Source: Flavobacteriales bacterium
GTDB lineage: Bacteria; Bacteroidota; Bacteroidia; Flavobacteriales_D; Crocinitomicaceae
Reading direction: 5' to 3'
Assembly: GCA_015665275.1 (NCBI GenBank)
Contig: JADFAL010000081.1
Span: forward strand, 1 to 57,879
Length of the DNA stretch: 57,879 nt
Shown here piece after piece: positions 15,898 to 23,773 of this stretch. Made by a program: the position numbers and the translations under genes. Position 1 is the first letter of the stretch. The number at the start of each line of letters is the position of its first letter. The notes beneath the pieces are model-generated. The model was not told where the DNA came from. It saw only the letters and a list, made by a program, of their open reading frames with translations, and ran no database searches.

Positions 15898-18399
15898 ATG
15901 ATCAAATCAATTTTAGTTGTCTGCGCAATGATGTCAGTTTTAACAAGTAACGCACAAGAATTCATTGAGTTAAGTTGGGATTTCTTCCATCCAGTTAAAA
16001 AGGAATGGATTCCCTTAGGGGCGAAAGGGTCTGTTCAAGAGGCTTTAATTGCTACCGGAGAAATGCCCGATCCTTATTATGGGAAGAACGAAGAGAAATT
16101 TGGATGGTTTGAGCAATATACTTGGGAGTTCAAGTCAATCGTAGTGTTGGATTCAGCACAATTGAAGAAAGAGTTCCTGGAATTGGAATTCGGCAATATT
16201 GATACCTACGGAACCGTGTACATTAATGGAATAGAGTTGATGAAAACAGCCAATGCCTTTATTCCGCACCGAAAGCAGGCCAAACACATCTTTAAGCAAG
16301 GAGTCAACGAAGTTAAGGTTGTTATCACGCCTCCTGTGATCTATCATGAGAAAATGTGGGAGGATGCCGATTATCATCTTCCGGCGCCAAACGATATTCA
16401 TCCGGTGGCAATTGCTCCATATACACGAAAGCCGCAGTATCAATTCGGATGGGATTGGGCTCTCCGAATGAACACGATTGGATTCAACAAGCCAGCCCGT
16501 TTATACGCTTACAATCACAACAGAATTATTAACAAAACTGTAAATATTGCTGGCATTCAAAAGGTTGGAGAGCAGAACGAAGAGGCGATTGTTGATTTCA
16601 CCGTTTTTCTAGCCGTCCCAACAAACGACACCTATGTATGGGCAGGCGATCATTCTAAGGAAAAAGCGGTTGCGGATTCTGGAATCGTTCGATTTAGAAA
16701 GACCATTGGTAATCCTCAATATTGGTGGCCTAAAGGACAAGGTGAGGCGTATTTGTATACCGATGAATTTGCGCTTTTTCATGAAGCTACGGAATCCACC
16801 ATGAATGTTTCCTTCCAATATGGAGTGAAAACGGTGGAATTGGTCCAAGAGCAAGATGAATGGGGGACTAGCTATTTCTTCAAAATCAACGGGCGTAAGA
16901 TCTTTGCAAAAGGAGGGGATTATATTCCGCAGGACATCTTTCCGGCGCGTGTGAAGGATGAGGATATTGAGGCCATGGTAGAAATGATGGCAGCGTCTAA
17001 TTTCAACATGGTTCGCGTTTGGGGTGGTGGTTACTATCCCGATGAAATTTTCTTCGAAACGTGCGATAAACTTGGAATTATGGTCTGGCAAGATTTGATG
17101 TTTGCTTGTGCTATGTATCCAGGAGATGACAGATTCGTGAATAATATTTCAGAAGAGTTTCGCTACCAAGTCCCTAGAATTGCGGGGCATGCCAGTGTGG
17201 TTCAATTCAATGGGAACAATGAAGTGGAAGTTGCATGGGGGAACTGGGGGTTTCAGATCAAATACGGATTGTACGGCAAGAGTGCTCGAGAAATAGAAGA
17301 TGCGTACGATCGCGTTTTTAAGAATGTCGCACCATCAATAATCAATGAATACACAGGAATTCCTTACATCCATACGAGTCCATTAAGTAACTGGGGAAAA
17401 ATGGACCTCTACAATCATGGTTCTCAGCATTATTGGGGAGTATGGCATGGAAATGATCCTATTCAAGACTTCGGGAAGAAAATTGGTAGATTCAATGCTG
17501 AGTATGGGTTCCAGAGTTTCCCGGAATATAGCACACTTTTAACGTTTTCCGACACTTCCCAATGGCAGCTGAATTCAGACGTGATGAAGCACCACCAGAA
17601 AAGTTATGTCGGAAACGATATGATTGCCAAGCATGCGAAGAAGTTGTATGGGAGCCCCAAGGACTTTGGAACCTTTGTGTATTACTCTCAATTAACCCAA
17701 GCAATGGCCGTAAGTATGGCCGTGGCAGGGCATCGTGTAGATTTCCCGCGCTGCGGTGGAACGCTGTATTGGCAAATTAATGATTGTTGGCCAGCACCTA
17801 CTTGGTCTAGTTTGGATTACTACAACAATTGGAAGGCACTGCAGTATCGAATTCGAGATGATTATCGGGAAGTTGCAGTAGTGGAGAAGTATCAAAACCT
17901 TGATGTTGTTGATTATTATTTGGTTTCTGGGATTGCAGATACATTTGAGTGCAAGATCAAATGTCATATAATTGGTGAGAAAGGAAAGTGGATTGCGACA
18001 ATAGATCGAAGAGCTGATTTAAAAGGAATGCAGCATGTAAACTTGCTCGGAAGCGATATTCTGAAGAAATATTGGAACAAAAACATTCGTCTCGAATTTA
18101 CTTGGAATGACGCTAGTGGGAAAACCTACACACGTAGTTTTGATCGCTTTGGGCGAGAAAGAGAGATTCCGACATGCGATGATGTCAACTATACCATCTC
18201 TGAGTTTGATCCTGTATCGGGGGAGATGGAGGTTACGGTAGAGGTGAAGAAATACCTTCGAGACTTCTGGCTGTATTGTGATGTTCCGGGAGTTATTTTT
18301 GACAGAAACTTCGAAAGCCTTCCAATAGGAACGCACACTTTTCAATTGCAATCCAAAAAGCTTTCTAAAGACACCAGATTTGAAATGCGCTGGAGATAA
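15898..18399 (+). CDS. Beta-mannosidase, glycoside hydrolase family 2
   Basis: An 833-residue secreted GH2 enzyme with a signal peptide ending near SNAQ (residue 19). An N-terminal jelly-roll sugar-binding domain is followed by an immunoglobulin-like domain and a TIM barrel from about 340. The acid/base is E442 in FNGNNE and the nucleophile is E535 in FNAEYGFQSFP, matching beta-mannosidases (WNGNNE, SEFGFQS). It removes terminal beta-mannose, for example from N-glycan cores. With the glycosylasparaginase upstream it suggests glycoprotein breakdown. Confidence 0.94.
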   Translation: MIKSILVVCAMMSVLTSNAQEFIELSWDFFHPVKKEWIPLGAKGSVQEALIATGEMPDPYYGKNEEKFGWFEQYTWEFKSIVVLDSAQLKKEFLELEFGNIDTYGTVYINGIELMKTANAFIPHRKQAKHIFKQGVNEVKVVITPPVIYHEKMWEDADYHLPAPNDIHPVAIAPYTRKPQYQFGWDWALRMNTIGFNKPARLYAYNHNRIINKTVNIAGIQKVGEQNEEAIVDFTVFLAVPTNDTYVWAGDHSKEKAVADSGIVRFRKTIGNPQYWWPKGQGEAYLYTDEFALFHEATESTMNVSFQYGVKTVELVQEQDEWGTSYFFKINGRKIFAKGGDYIPQDIFPARVKDEDIEAMVEMMAASNFNMVRVWGGGYYPDEIFFETCDKLGIMVWQDLMFACAMYPGDDRFVNNISEEFRYQVPRIAGHASVVQFNGNNEVEVAWGNWGFQIKYGLYGKSAREIEDAYDRVFKNVAPSIINEYTGIPYIHTSPLSNWGKMDLYNHGSQHYWGVWHGNDPIQDFGKKIGRFNAEYGFQSFPEYSTLLTFSDTSQWQLNSDVMKHHQKSYVGNDMIAKHAKKLYGSPKDFGTFVYYSQLTQAMAVSMAVAGHRVDFPRCGGTLYWQINDCWPAPTWSSLDYYNNWKALQYRIRDDYREVAVVEKYQNLDVVDYYLVSGIADTFECKIKCHIIGEKGKWIATIDRRADLKGMQHVNLLGSDILKKYWNKNIRLEFTWNDASGKTYTRSFDRFGREREIPTCDDVNYTISEFDPVSGEMEVTVEVKKYLRDFWLYCDVPGVIFDRNFESLPIGTHTFQLQSKKLSKDTRFEMRWR

Positions 18400-18415
18400 C
18401 GGTCTGTTGGTTGCA

Positions 18416-18949
18416 TTACTTTCTTGCGAAGTTCACAGAAAATGTAAGCCCCTTATACTTGTCGTAATCGCTATCAAGCCCCATAAAATCTTTGATATCT
18501 TCCTTGGTTGATCGAATCCGACGGATAATTTCTTCTCCTGTAATAGCTGCTGTCATTAGGTGTCCATCCATTTCAATTTGCGTTGTAATTTCAAGAGGGG
18601 TATCCAAGAACTCAACTGAAACGGTCAAATTTTCATCCCTTAACTTCCATTTACCATCAAAGGAATAATCATCTGTGCCTATTGACAATTTGCCACCTTT
18701 CTCAAATGTAAAGGACATAGATTCCAGTTCCTTTGATTTGGAACTGCTCTCAAAATTAGCTTTCACAATCATGAGAGCCAATTGCTCTTCACTAGAAGCG
18801 TTGTCCCCGAATTCAATATCGATAGATGAAACGTCAATGCTCCAATCTCCAATAAGGTCATTTTCCGATACGCCTCCACATCCTGAAATAACCAATAAAA
18901 GGGATAAAGCAGCCACTGCCGCAATTGTTTTCTTTACCTTAATAAGCAT
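18416..18949 (-). CDS. Lipoprotein of unknown function
   Basis: About 177 residues from ATG 18949; the frame is open slightly upstream via TTG. The N-terminus MLIKVKKTIAAVAALSLLLVISGC is a clear lipoprotein signal. The body starts with LIGDWSIDVSSI and contains alternating beta-strand patterns such as FDGKWKLRDENLTVSVEFL, similar to small lipocalin-like lipoproteins of Bacteroidota. That resemblance is by pattern only. It is convergent with the beta-mannosidase, 16 nt apart. Confidence 0.83.
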   Translation of the reverse strand: MLIKVKKTIAAVAALSLLLVISGCGGVSENDLIGDWSIDVSSIDIEFGDNASSEEQLALMIVKANFESSSKSKELESMSFTFEKGGKLSIGTDDYSFDGKWKLRDENLTVSVEFLDTPLEITTQIEMDGHLMTAAITGEEIIRRIRSTKEDIKDFMGLDSDYDKYKGLTFSVNFARK

Positions 18950-19043
18950 GATCAATGTTCTCTGAGCCGTCGAATTTACTCAATTTGGAATCATATAAAA
19001 AGGTTATTAACAGGTAGTTTTGATAAAATTTTAGTGTTTGTAG

Positions 19044-19074
19044 TTGGAAAATAATACCATGGTATCTATTTTTG
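19044..19074 (+). promoter_or_regulatory. marR-osmC promoter with palindromic operator in the spacer
   Basis: TTG (19044-19046), a 20-nt spacer and a perfect -7 box TATTTTTG (19067-19074). Inside the spacer is the 12-bp perfect palindrome ATACCATGGTAT (19054-19065). A palindrome between the promoter boxes of a MarR gene is the expected place for autorepression. The ATG follows the -7 box by only 4 nt, so the mRNA should be leaderless. Confidence 0.7.
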
Positions 19075-19078
19075 TGAT

Positions 19079-19540
19079 ATGAAAATCGAAGATGCAATAC
19101 AATCGAAGTTTCCTTCACCTCAAGTGAAGGCTATTGTGAACCTAAGGTATACGGCGAATTACGTCGGTACAATTCAGAATTCGTTTATGTCAAGTTTCGG
19201 TTTGACAATGCCCCAATTCAATATACTAAGAATCCTTCGTGGGGCGGGAACGGAGATTACTGTAAATACGGTGAAGGATCGAATGATTGAAAAGTCTCCC
19301 AATACGACACGATTGATGGATAAACTCATCGATAAAGGAATGATTTCCAGAACCAGATGCAGTGATGACCGTCGAGTAGTATTTGTTCAAATCACGAAGG
19401 ATGGTCTAGATCTATTGTCTCAAATAGATGTCAAATTTGAAGACGAAGGAGAAAAATTTGTACCAAGACAGTTGTCTGATGAAGACGCGAATAAGCTGAG
19501 TGAATTACTTGACAAATTAAGAGACTGTGTTGAACTCTGA
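19079..19540 (+). CDS. MarR-family transcriptional regulator
   Basis: A 153-residue winged-helix protein. The DNA-binding core runs from about 42 to 115: LTMPQFNILRILRGAG, the recognition helix NTTRLMDKLIDKGMI, and the wing RTRCSDDRRVVFVQIT with the conserved D-x-R-R. It heads a two-gene unit with an OsmC-family gene, an arrangement like ohrR-ohr. Unlike peroxide-sensing OhrR it has no Cys in the first 30 residues; its cysteines are in the wing and at the C-terminus, so the signal is unclear. It probably represses its own promoter through the palindrome. Confidence 0.92.
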   Translation: MKIEDAIQSKFPSPQVKAIVNLRYTANYVGTIQNSFMSSFGLTMPQFNILRILRGAGTEITVNTVKDRMIEKSPNTTRLMDKLIDKGMISRTRCSDDRRVVFVQITKDGLDLLSQIDVKFEDEGEKFVPRQLSDEDANKLSELLDKLRDCVEL

Positions 19541-19910
19541 GCTAGATGCCGTTAATAATAACGGATTCACAGTAAACATGACTATACGTGGTCATGAAGT
19601 TGTTGCGGATGAACCTTCGGATGTTGGCGGAACGAATTTAGGAGCGAAACCAGGTGAGTTATTGTTGTCGTCTTTGGCAGGATGTAAGCTTATCACAATG
19701 CGGATGTATGCAGAAAGAAAAGGGTGGGAGCTAGGTGAAGCTTCTATTTCTATGCGTTATCTAGAAAAAGGGGAGCCAACGCTAGTTGAGAAGAAAATTC
19801 GATTCTCAGGAGATTTAGATGAAGATCAAGTAAAAAGATTGATTGACATTTCGGGTCGCTGTCCAGTTGCAAAAATGCTAAAGAACTCGATTGCCTTCGA
19901 AATCGTCTGA
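19527..19910 (+). CDS. OsmC/Ohr-family protein, probable peroxidase
   Basis: A 127-residue protein with the two redox cysteines of the family, C53 (LAGCKLIT) and C112 (SGRCPVAKM). OsmC/Ohr proteins reduce organic hydroperoxides with a Cys pair. The GTG start at 19527 overlaps marR by 14 nt; TTG at 19530 is an alternative. It is co-transcribed with the MarR gene, so it is probably the regulated target. The short size and lack of Ohr-specific motifs place it in the general OsmC branch. Confidence 0.88.
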   Translation: MLNSELDAVNNNGFTVNMTIRGHEVVADEPSDVGGTNLGAKPGELLLSSLAGCKLITMRMYAERKGWELGEASISMRYLEKGEPTLVEKKIRFSGDLDEDQVKRLIDISGRCPVAKMLKNSIAFEIV

Positions 19911-20051
19911 TTACTTAAAATATTTCGGTTTTTTCTTATTGTTTTTCAATGCAATGCCCAATCCGAGCAAAGCGGTATCAAAACCTTGCTTTTGTTCTTT
20001 ACGTTTCTGTTGTTTCTTCAACAGTCTTGCTATTTCGATAGAAGTTAACAT
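19911..20051 (-). CDS. Possible small, Lys-rich protein
   Basis: An ORF of 46 codons whose stop directly abuts the osmC stop. The product starts MLTSIEIARLLKKQQKRK and ends in a run of lysines; about a third of residues are Lys or Arg. The sequence looks more protein-like than random (a TALLGLGIALK stretch). There is no clear promoter, so this is a plausible but unproven gene. Confidence 0.45.
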   Translation of the reverse strand: MLTSIEIARLLKKQQKRKEQKQGFDTALLGLGIALKNNKKKPKYFK

Positions 20052-20308
20052 ACCTGTTATTATTTGAGTTCTTATCTCAATATAAGCAAAGGGTGTACCA
20101 ATTCCGGGACGAAATCCTGAACGGTAGTATTTGTAGAGTGTGTGGGGAGTCCTTTATGTTGATTTCTGCTCACTTGAGACTTATGATTACAGGTTAAGAT
20201 ACTGTATATCAACGGTGTTTAATAAGTAAATACACGTAATTATTGATAGTGTCTATAATTCCTGCTTCGTTTTTTTCTGGCTTAATAGGAAACACAATTC
20301 TACTAATT

Positions 20309-21895
20309 ATGAAAAAGACTACGATTCTATTCGCAGCGATGCTCTGTGCCTCCCAAGTTGATGCACAATATCTACCCGCTACTGCACCAGAAACCAATTA
20401 TGGACCATTGGTGACGGCAACCTGTTTTGATAATGACGTTGGAACGGATACACGATCGGCCGGAGGTTCCGCAATATTCGGATTTGGAAGTTCGTATTAC
20501 TTGAACTACACGAATGTTACTGTCAATAGTTGTTCTAGCACTACGTTTGGTGCTCCAACCTTTTATTGGGAAAATAGCGCGGGTCTGACAGGAAGTAGCC
20601 CACTTGCTTCAGATGCTGTAGATCCTGATGTAGTAATGGTTTCCAGTCCAACATCTAATGATATTTGGGCCATTGCCGTGTATTATTCACCATCAGCTGG
20701 AGCTTATATCATGAATACTGCCAGCTTTACACCCGGAACAGGATTCTCACAAATGTCAGGTTCCGTTTGGGCCTATCCGTTTGTGGCGACTGCTGCTTCG
20801 CCTGCGCATATCAATATTGACTCTGATAACATGGGGAATTACGCCATTGTGCTTCAGTTAGGGGGAGTGCAGATCCGAAGTTTTACGGCAGGTACAGTTG
20901 CTACTGGACCTCTGGCACCAACTAATATGTGCGTTGATTTCAATATTATTGAGCCCGATGTGGCATTCCTAGGGAATTCTGCAAACGAAGTGAATATTGT
21001 AGGGCTTCGACCTTCTAGAAATCGTTATGGAGCATTCACACGAAATTTCTTGGGGACGTTATCATACAGCCCATATATTTCACCAGTTTTGCCAAGTTTG
21101 TACGAGCCAAGAATTGCAGCGCCTTCGTCTGGAGTCGCCAATGAATATGCTGTTACAGTCAAGCGCCAATACACCGTAGGAACCAATACGTTGACAGACA
21201 TTATTTATGAAATAAACGAAGCGGGTATTAATGTGGCGAATGATGGATCAACGGCTTTTTTGCCGCCAATTAATAGTAATAACCCCAATGTTTTACCTGT
21301 ATTGACTTATTCTTATGCAGGACTTGGATCAGGCGAACGTATTAACCTAGGCTGGTGGGTACGTGTTCTTGGGCCCGGACCTAGTAGCGTGCCGAATCAA
21401 CCAACATCCTTCATTGGAATCGACTTAGATGTTGCCGGTGCGGTACTCAGTGATCCGAATTACTATTTGGATATCACCAATTTAAATGGATTGAATAACG
21501 AGTCTTCAATTGCTTTATCCGGAAGATATATGGACTGGGGCAAAAGCGCTGCGTTTACTTATGAGGACGGCTTTACATTTTGTTTTGGCGCTGAAATGAT
21601 GTGGAAAATCAACGGAACAGGAGCAGGGTGGAAGCCGGCAGAGTTAGCTGAATTAGCAGGATCTCAATTTGAGTTAATGCCGAATCCGGCGACTACGGAA
21701 GTTGTATTGAAAACGGATACAAACGCTTCTGATGCAGCCTATACAATATTCAATCAGCTAGGTAAAACAGTTGCCTTTGGTTCTATCGAAAATGGAGAGG
21801 CGACTATACCAGTGTCCGATTGGAGTAGCGGGGTGTACATTGTCCAAATGCAAAACAATTCGGAACTGCACACAATGCGCTTCGTGAAAGAGTAA
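20309..21895 (+). CDS. Secreted T9SS cargo protein, function unknown
   Basis: 528 residues from ATG 20309 (MKKTTILFAAMLCASQVDAQ signal peptide; the frame upstream is open but would bury the signal). The body is rich in Ser, Gly, Asn and aromatic residues and low in charge, like a surface beta-propeller or adhesin; I do not recognise it. The last ~75 residues are a type A T9SS sorting domain: FELMPNPATTEVVLK, then LGKTVAFG, then WSSGVYIVQM and a final MRFVKE. It is exported by Sec, then carried to the cell surface by the type IX system. Confidence 0.9.
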   Translation: MKKTTILFAAMLCASQVDAQYLPATAPETNYGPLVTATCFDNDVGTDTRSAGGSAIFGFGSSYYLNYTNVTVNSCSSTTFGAPTFYWENSAGLTGSSPLASDAVDPDVVMVSSPTSNDIWAIAVYYSPSAGAYIMNTASFTPGTGFSQMSGSVWAYPFVATAASPAHINIDSDNMGNYAIVLQLGGVQIRSFTAGTVATGPLAPTNMCVDFNIIEPDVAFLGNSANEVNIVGLRPSRNRYGAFTRNFLGTLSYSPYISPVLPSLYEPRIAAPSSGVANEYAVTVKRQYTVGTNTLTDIIYEINEAGINVANDGSTAFLPPINSNNPNVLPVLTYSYAGLGSGERINLGWWVRVLGPGPSSVPNQPTSFIGIDLDVAGAVLSDPNYYLDITNLNGLNNESSIALSGRYMDWGKSAAFTYEDGFTFCFGAEMMWKINGTGAGWKPAELAELAGSQFELMPNPATTEVVLKTDTNASDAAYTIFNQLGKTVAFGSIENGEATIPVSDWSSGVYIVQMQNNSELHTMRFVKE

Positions 21896-21915
21896 TGTGA
21901 ATCACATATATAGAG

Positions 21916-21948
21916 AAGGTGCTGCTAAGAAATTGGTGGCACCTTTTT
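21916..21948 (+). terminator. Intrinsic terminator of the T9SS cargo gene
   Basis: AAGGTGCTGCTAA - GAAA - TTGGTGGCACCTT forms a 13-bp stem with three G-U pairs and a GAAA tetraloop, followed by T's. It overlaps the last 2 nt of the convergent methyltransferase gene. Confidence 0.88.
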
Positions 21949-22498
21949 ATTTACTGCAAGTATACACGAATGCTGGAGGTAAGTTTCTGATGGTGAACTG
22001 AATATTTACATCCTTGAAAATCCCTTCTAAATAGCGTTTCGATTGCAACGAATATTGGAATTGAATGTACTTCCCTTTGCTATGCAGTGATTTGTGTGCA
22101 GCATTGACAACATTTGAACGTAATTCTTCAGGAAACACCATAAGTGGCAAGGAAGACACGACCGCATCAGCAGTACCGGCCTCCTTTACGTAATTCCCAA
22201 TGTTTTCGGCTGAGTCGTGAATGATTTGAGACCTAGGGTCGTTTATGCGTGCTGCTACCTGTTCGTAGAATTCATTGTTTAATTCGAATACAAAAAGCTT
22301 CGCATCGGGAGCCATTCGTTCCAGCATGAGTTCTGTAAAAACGCCGTTACCAGGCCCTAGTTCTATGATCACCTTAGAATTCTCGAAGTCGATATTTTTC
22401 AACATTTTTTCAGCCAGAAAGCGTGTACTTGGCGCAACAGCACCAACCATTTGGCGGTCTTTAAAGAATTGTCGTAAGAATTTGGTTTTGGTACCCAT
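21947..22498 (-). CDS. Class I SAM-dependent methyltransferase, rRNA-adenine/phospholipid N-methyltransferase-like
   Basis: A 183-residue protein. The SAM-binding motif I is VIIELGPGNGVFTE (about 43-56), motif II has FVFELNNEF, and the DAVVSSLPLMVFP segment is in the motif IV position. The start QMVGAVAPSTRFLAEKML resembles bacterial phospholipid N-methyltransferases of the PmtA kind, in which GAVAPSS is typical. The substrate is not certain. It follows the dihydroorotase-like gene with a 3-nt gap, so it is probably in the same operon. Confidence 0.82.
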   Translation of the reverse strand: MGTKTKFLRQFFKDRQMVGAVAPSTRFLAEKMLKNIDFENSKVIIELGPGNGVFTELMLERMAPDAKLFVFELNNEFYEQVAARINDPRSQIIHDSAENIGNYVKEAGTADAVVSSLPLMVFPEELRSNVVNAAHKSLHSKGKYIQFQYSLQSKRYLEGIFKDVNIQFTIRNLPPAFVYTCSK

Positions 22499-22501
22499 GC
22501 C

Positions 22502-23761
22502 TTATTCTTTGATGACTAATTTACCGTTATTCACTACTCCTAGTACCTTTCCCTTCAATTCTTTATCCAAATAAGGGGTATTGAAGGCCATTCCGTAGAT
22601 GTCCGATTTTTCCAGGGTCCAAGAAGTATTGGGTTGGAACAAGGTCAAATCTGCAGTAGCGCCTTCTTCCAGCGTCAAAGCTTCAGACTTTAATAGTTTT
22701 CGTGCATTGACCGTAAGTGCGTTGATTACCACCTCCAAATCGAACTCTTCGCATTGTTGTAACGCTCCCAAGCTTGATTGCAGAGCAATGTTTCCGTACT
22801 CGGCCAAATCGAACTCTAAATCCTTTTCTTCCTTATCCTGAGGTCTATGATCGGAAACAATACAATCGATTGTTCCGTCTTTCAATCCAGCCCAAAGTGC
22901 TTTCCTGTCCGATTCAAAACGTAAGGGCGGCATCACTTTGAAATTGGAATCGAATCCAAGCACTGCTTCTTCATTATGAGTAAGGTTGGCAATATGAACA
23001 TCGGCTGAGAGCTTCAATCCTTTTGCTTTCGCCTCCTTAACCAATCGAACCCCTTCGGCCGTGGAAACTCCCGATAAATGAAGATTTCCTTGTGTGTACT
23101 CTAGTAATCGTAAGTTGCGTTCTATTTGAATGATTTCACCAATGGATGGATCGGCTTTTAATCCAGTTTGCGTTGAGGCCATCCCTTCATTTACCATTCC
23201 CTTTCCCGAAATGTGCGGATCACGTGAGAAAGTGACAATCGTTCCTCCGAAATTTCTTGCGTAGAGAAGTCCACGATACATAATTCCAGCATGAACCGGA
23301 AGGAGATCGTCTGTGAACAATTGCACTCCGAATTGGTGCATATCATACATTTCTGAAAGATTCTCACCTTTCATGCCCACTGTGAGCGTTCCCATTGGGT
23401 GCAGGCTACAGGTATGGTGCTCTGCACGACGCTGCATGTATTGGATTTGTGATTTGCCATCTACTACTGGAGTAGTCCCGGGTAATACGGCTACGTGTGT
23501 GTATCCGCCATAAACGGCAGCATCCAATAATTGTTCAATGGTTTGTTTGTGTTCTTGGCCTGGGTCGCACGTTTCCGATTTCAAGTCTACCCATCCAGCA
23601 GAAACGTGTAAATCTTCTCCTTCAATTACCTGCGCATCATCGGAGTCTATGTTCTCTGCGATTTTTACAATGCGATCATCTTCAATTTGAATAGCAACGG
23701 TTTTTCCATGGAAAGAGGATTGCGCGTCGACAACCTTTGCGTTTTTGATCACTATTTTCAT
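22502..23761 (-). CDS. Dihydroorotase-like amidohydrolase, probably catalytically dead
   Basis: A 419-residue protein of the dihydroorotase type I fold, with NAKVVDAQSSFHG at the start and SDHRPQDKEEK near the end of the barrel. In active enzymes the first metal site reads DxHxHxREPG; here it is VDLKSETCDPGQE, so both His ligands of HxH are missing. Such pseudo-dihydroorotases occur in many Flavobacteria beside a true pyrC, and in Pseudomonas the equivalent (PyrC'/PyrX) holds aspartate transcarbamoylase together. A structural role is my inference. It precedes the methyltransferase and follows batA by 12 nt. Confidence 0.85.
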   Translation of the reverse strand: MKIVIKNAKVVDAQSSFHGKTVAIQIEDDRIVKIAENIDSDDAQVIEGEDLHVSAGWVDLKSETCDPGQEHKQTIEQLLDAAVYGGYTHVAVLPGTTPVVDGKSQIQYMQRRAEHHTCSLHPMGTLTVGMKGENLSEMYDMHQFGVQLFTDDLLPVHAGIMYRGLLYARNFGGTIVTFSRDPHISGKGMVNEGMASTQTGLKADPSIGEIIQIERNLRLLEYTQGNLHLSGVSTAEGVRLVKEAKAKGLKLSADVHIANLTHNEEAVLGFDSNFKVMPPLRFESDRKALWAGLKDGTIDCIVSDHRPQDKEEKDLEFDLAEYGNIALQSSLGALQQCEEFDLEVVINALTVNARKLLKSEALTLEEGATADLTLFQPNTSWTLEKSDIYGMAFNTPYLDKELKGKVLGVVNNGKLVIKE

Positions 23762-23773
23762 GCAGTTCAGGTT

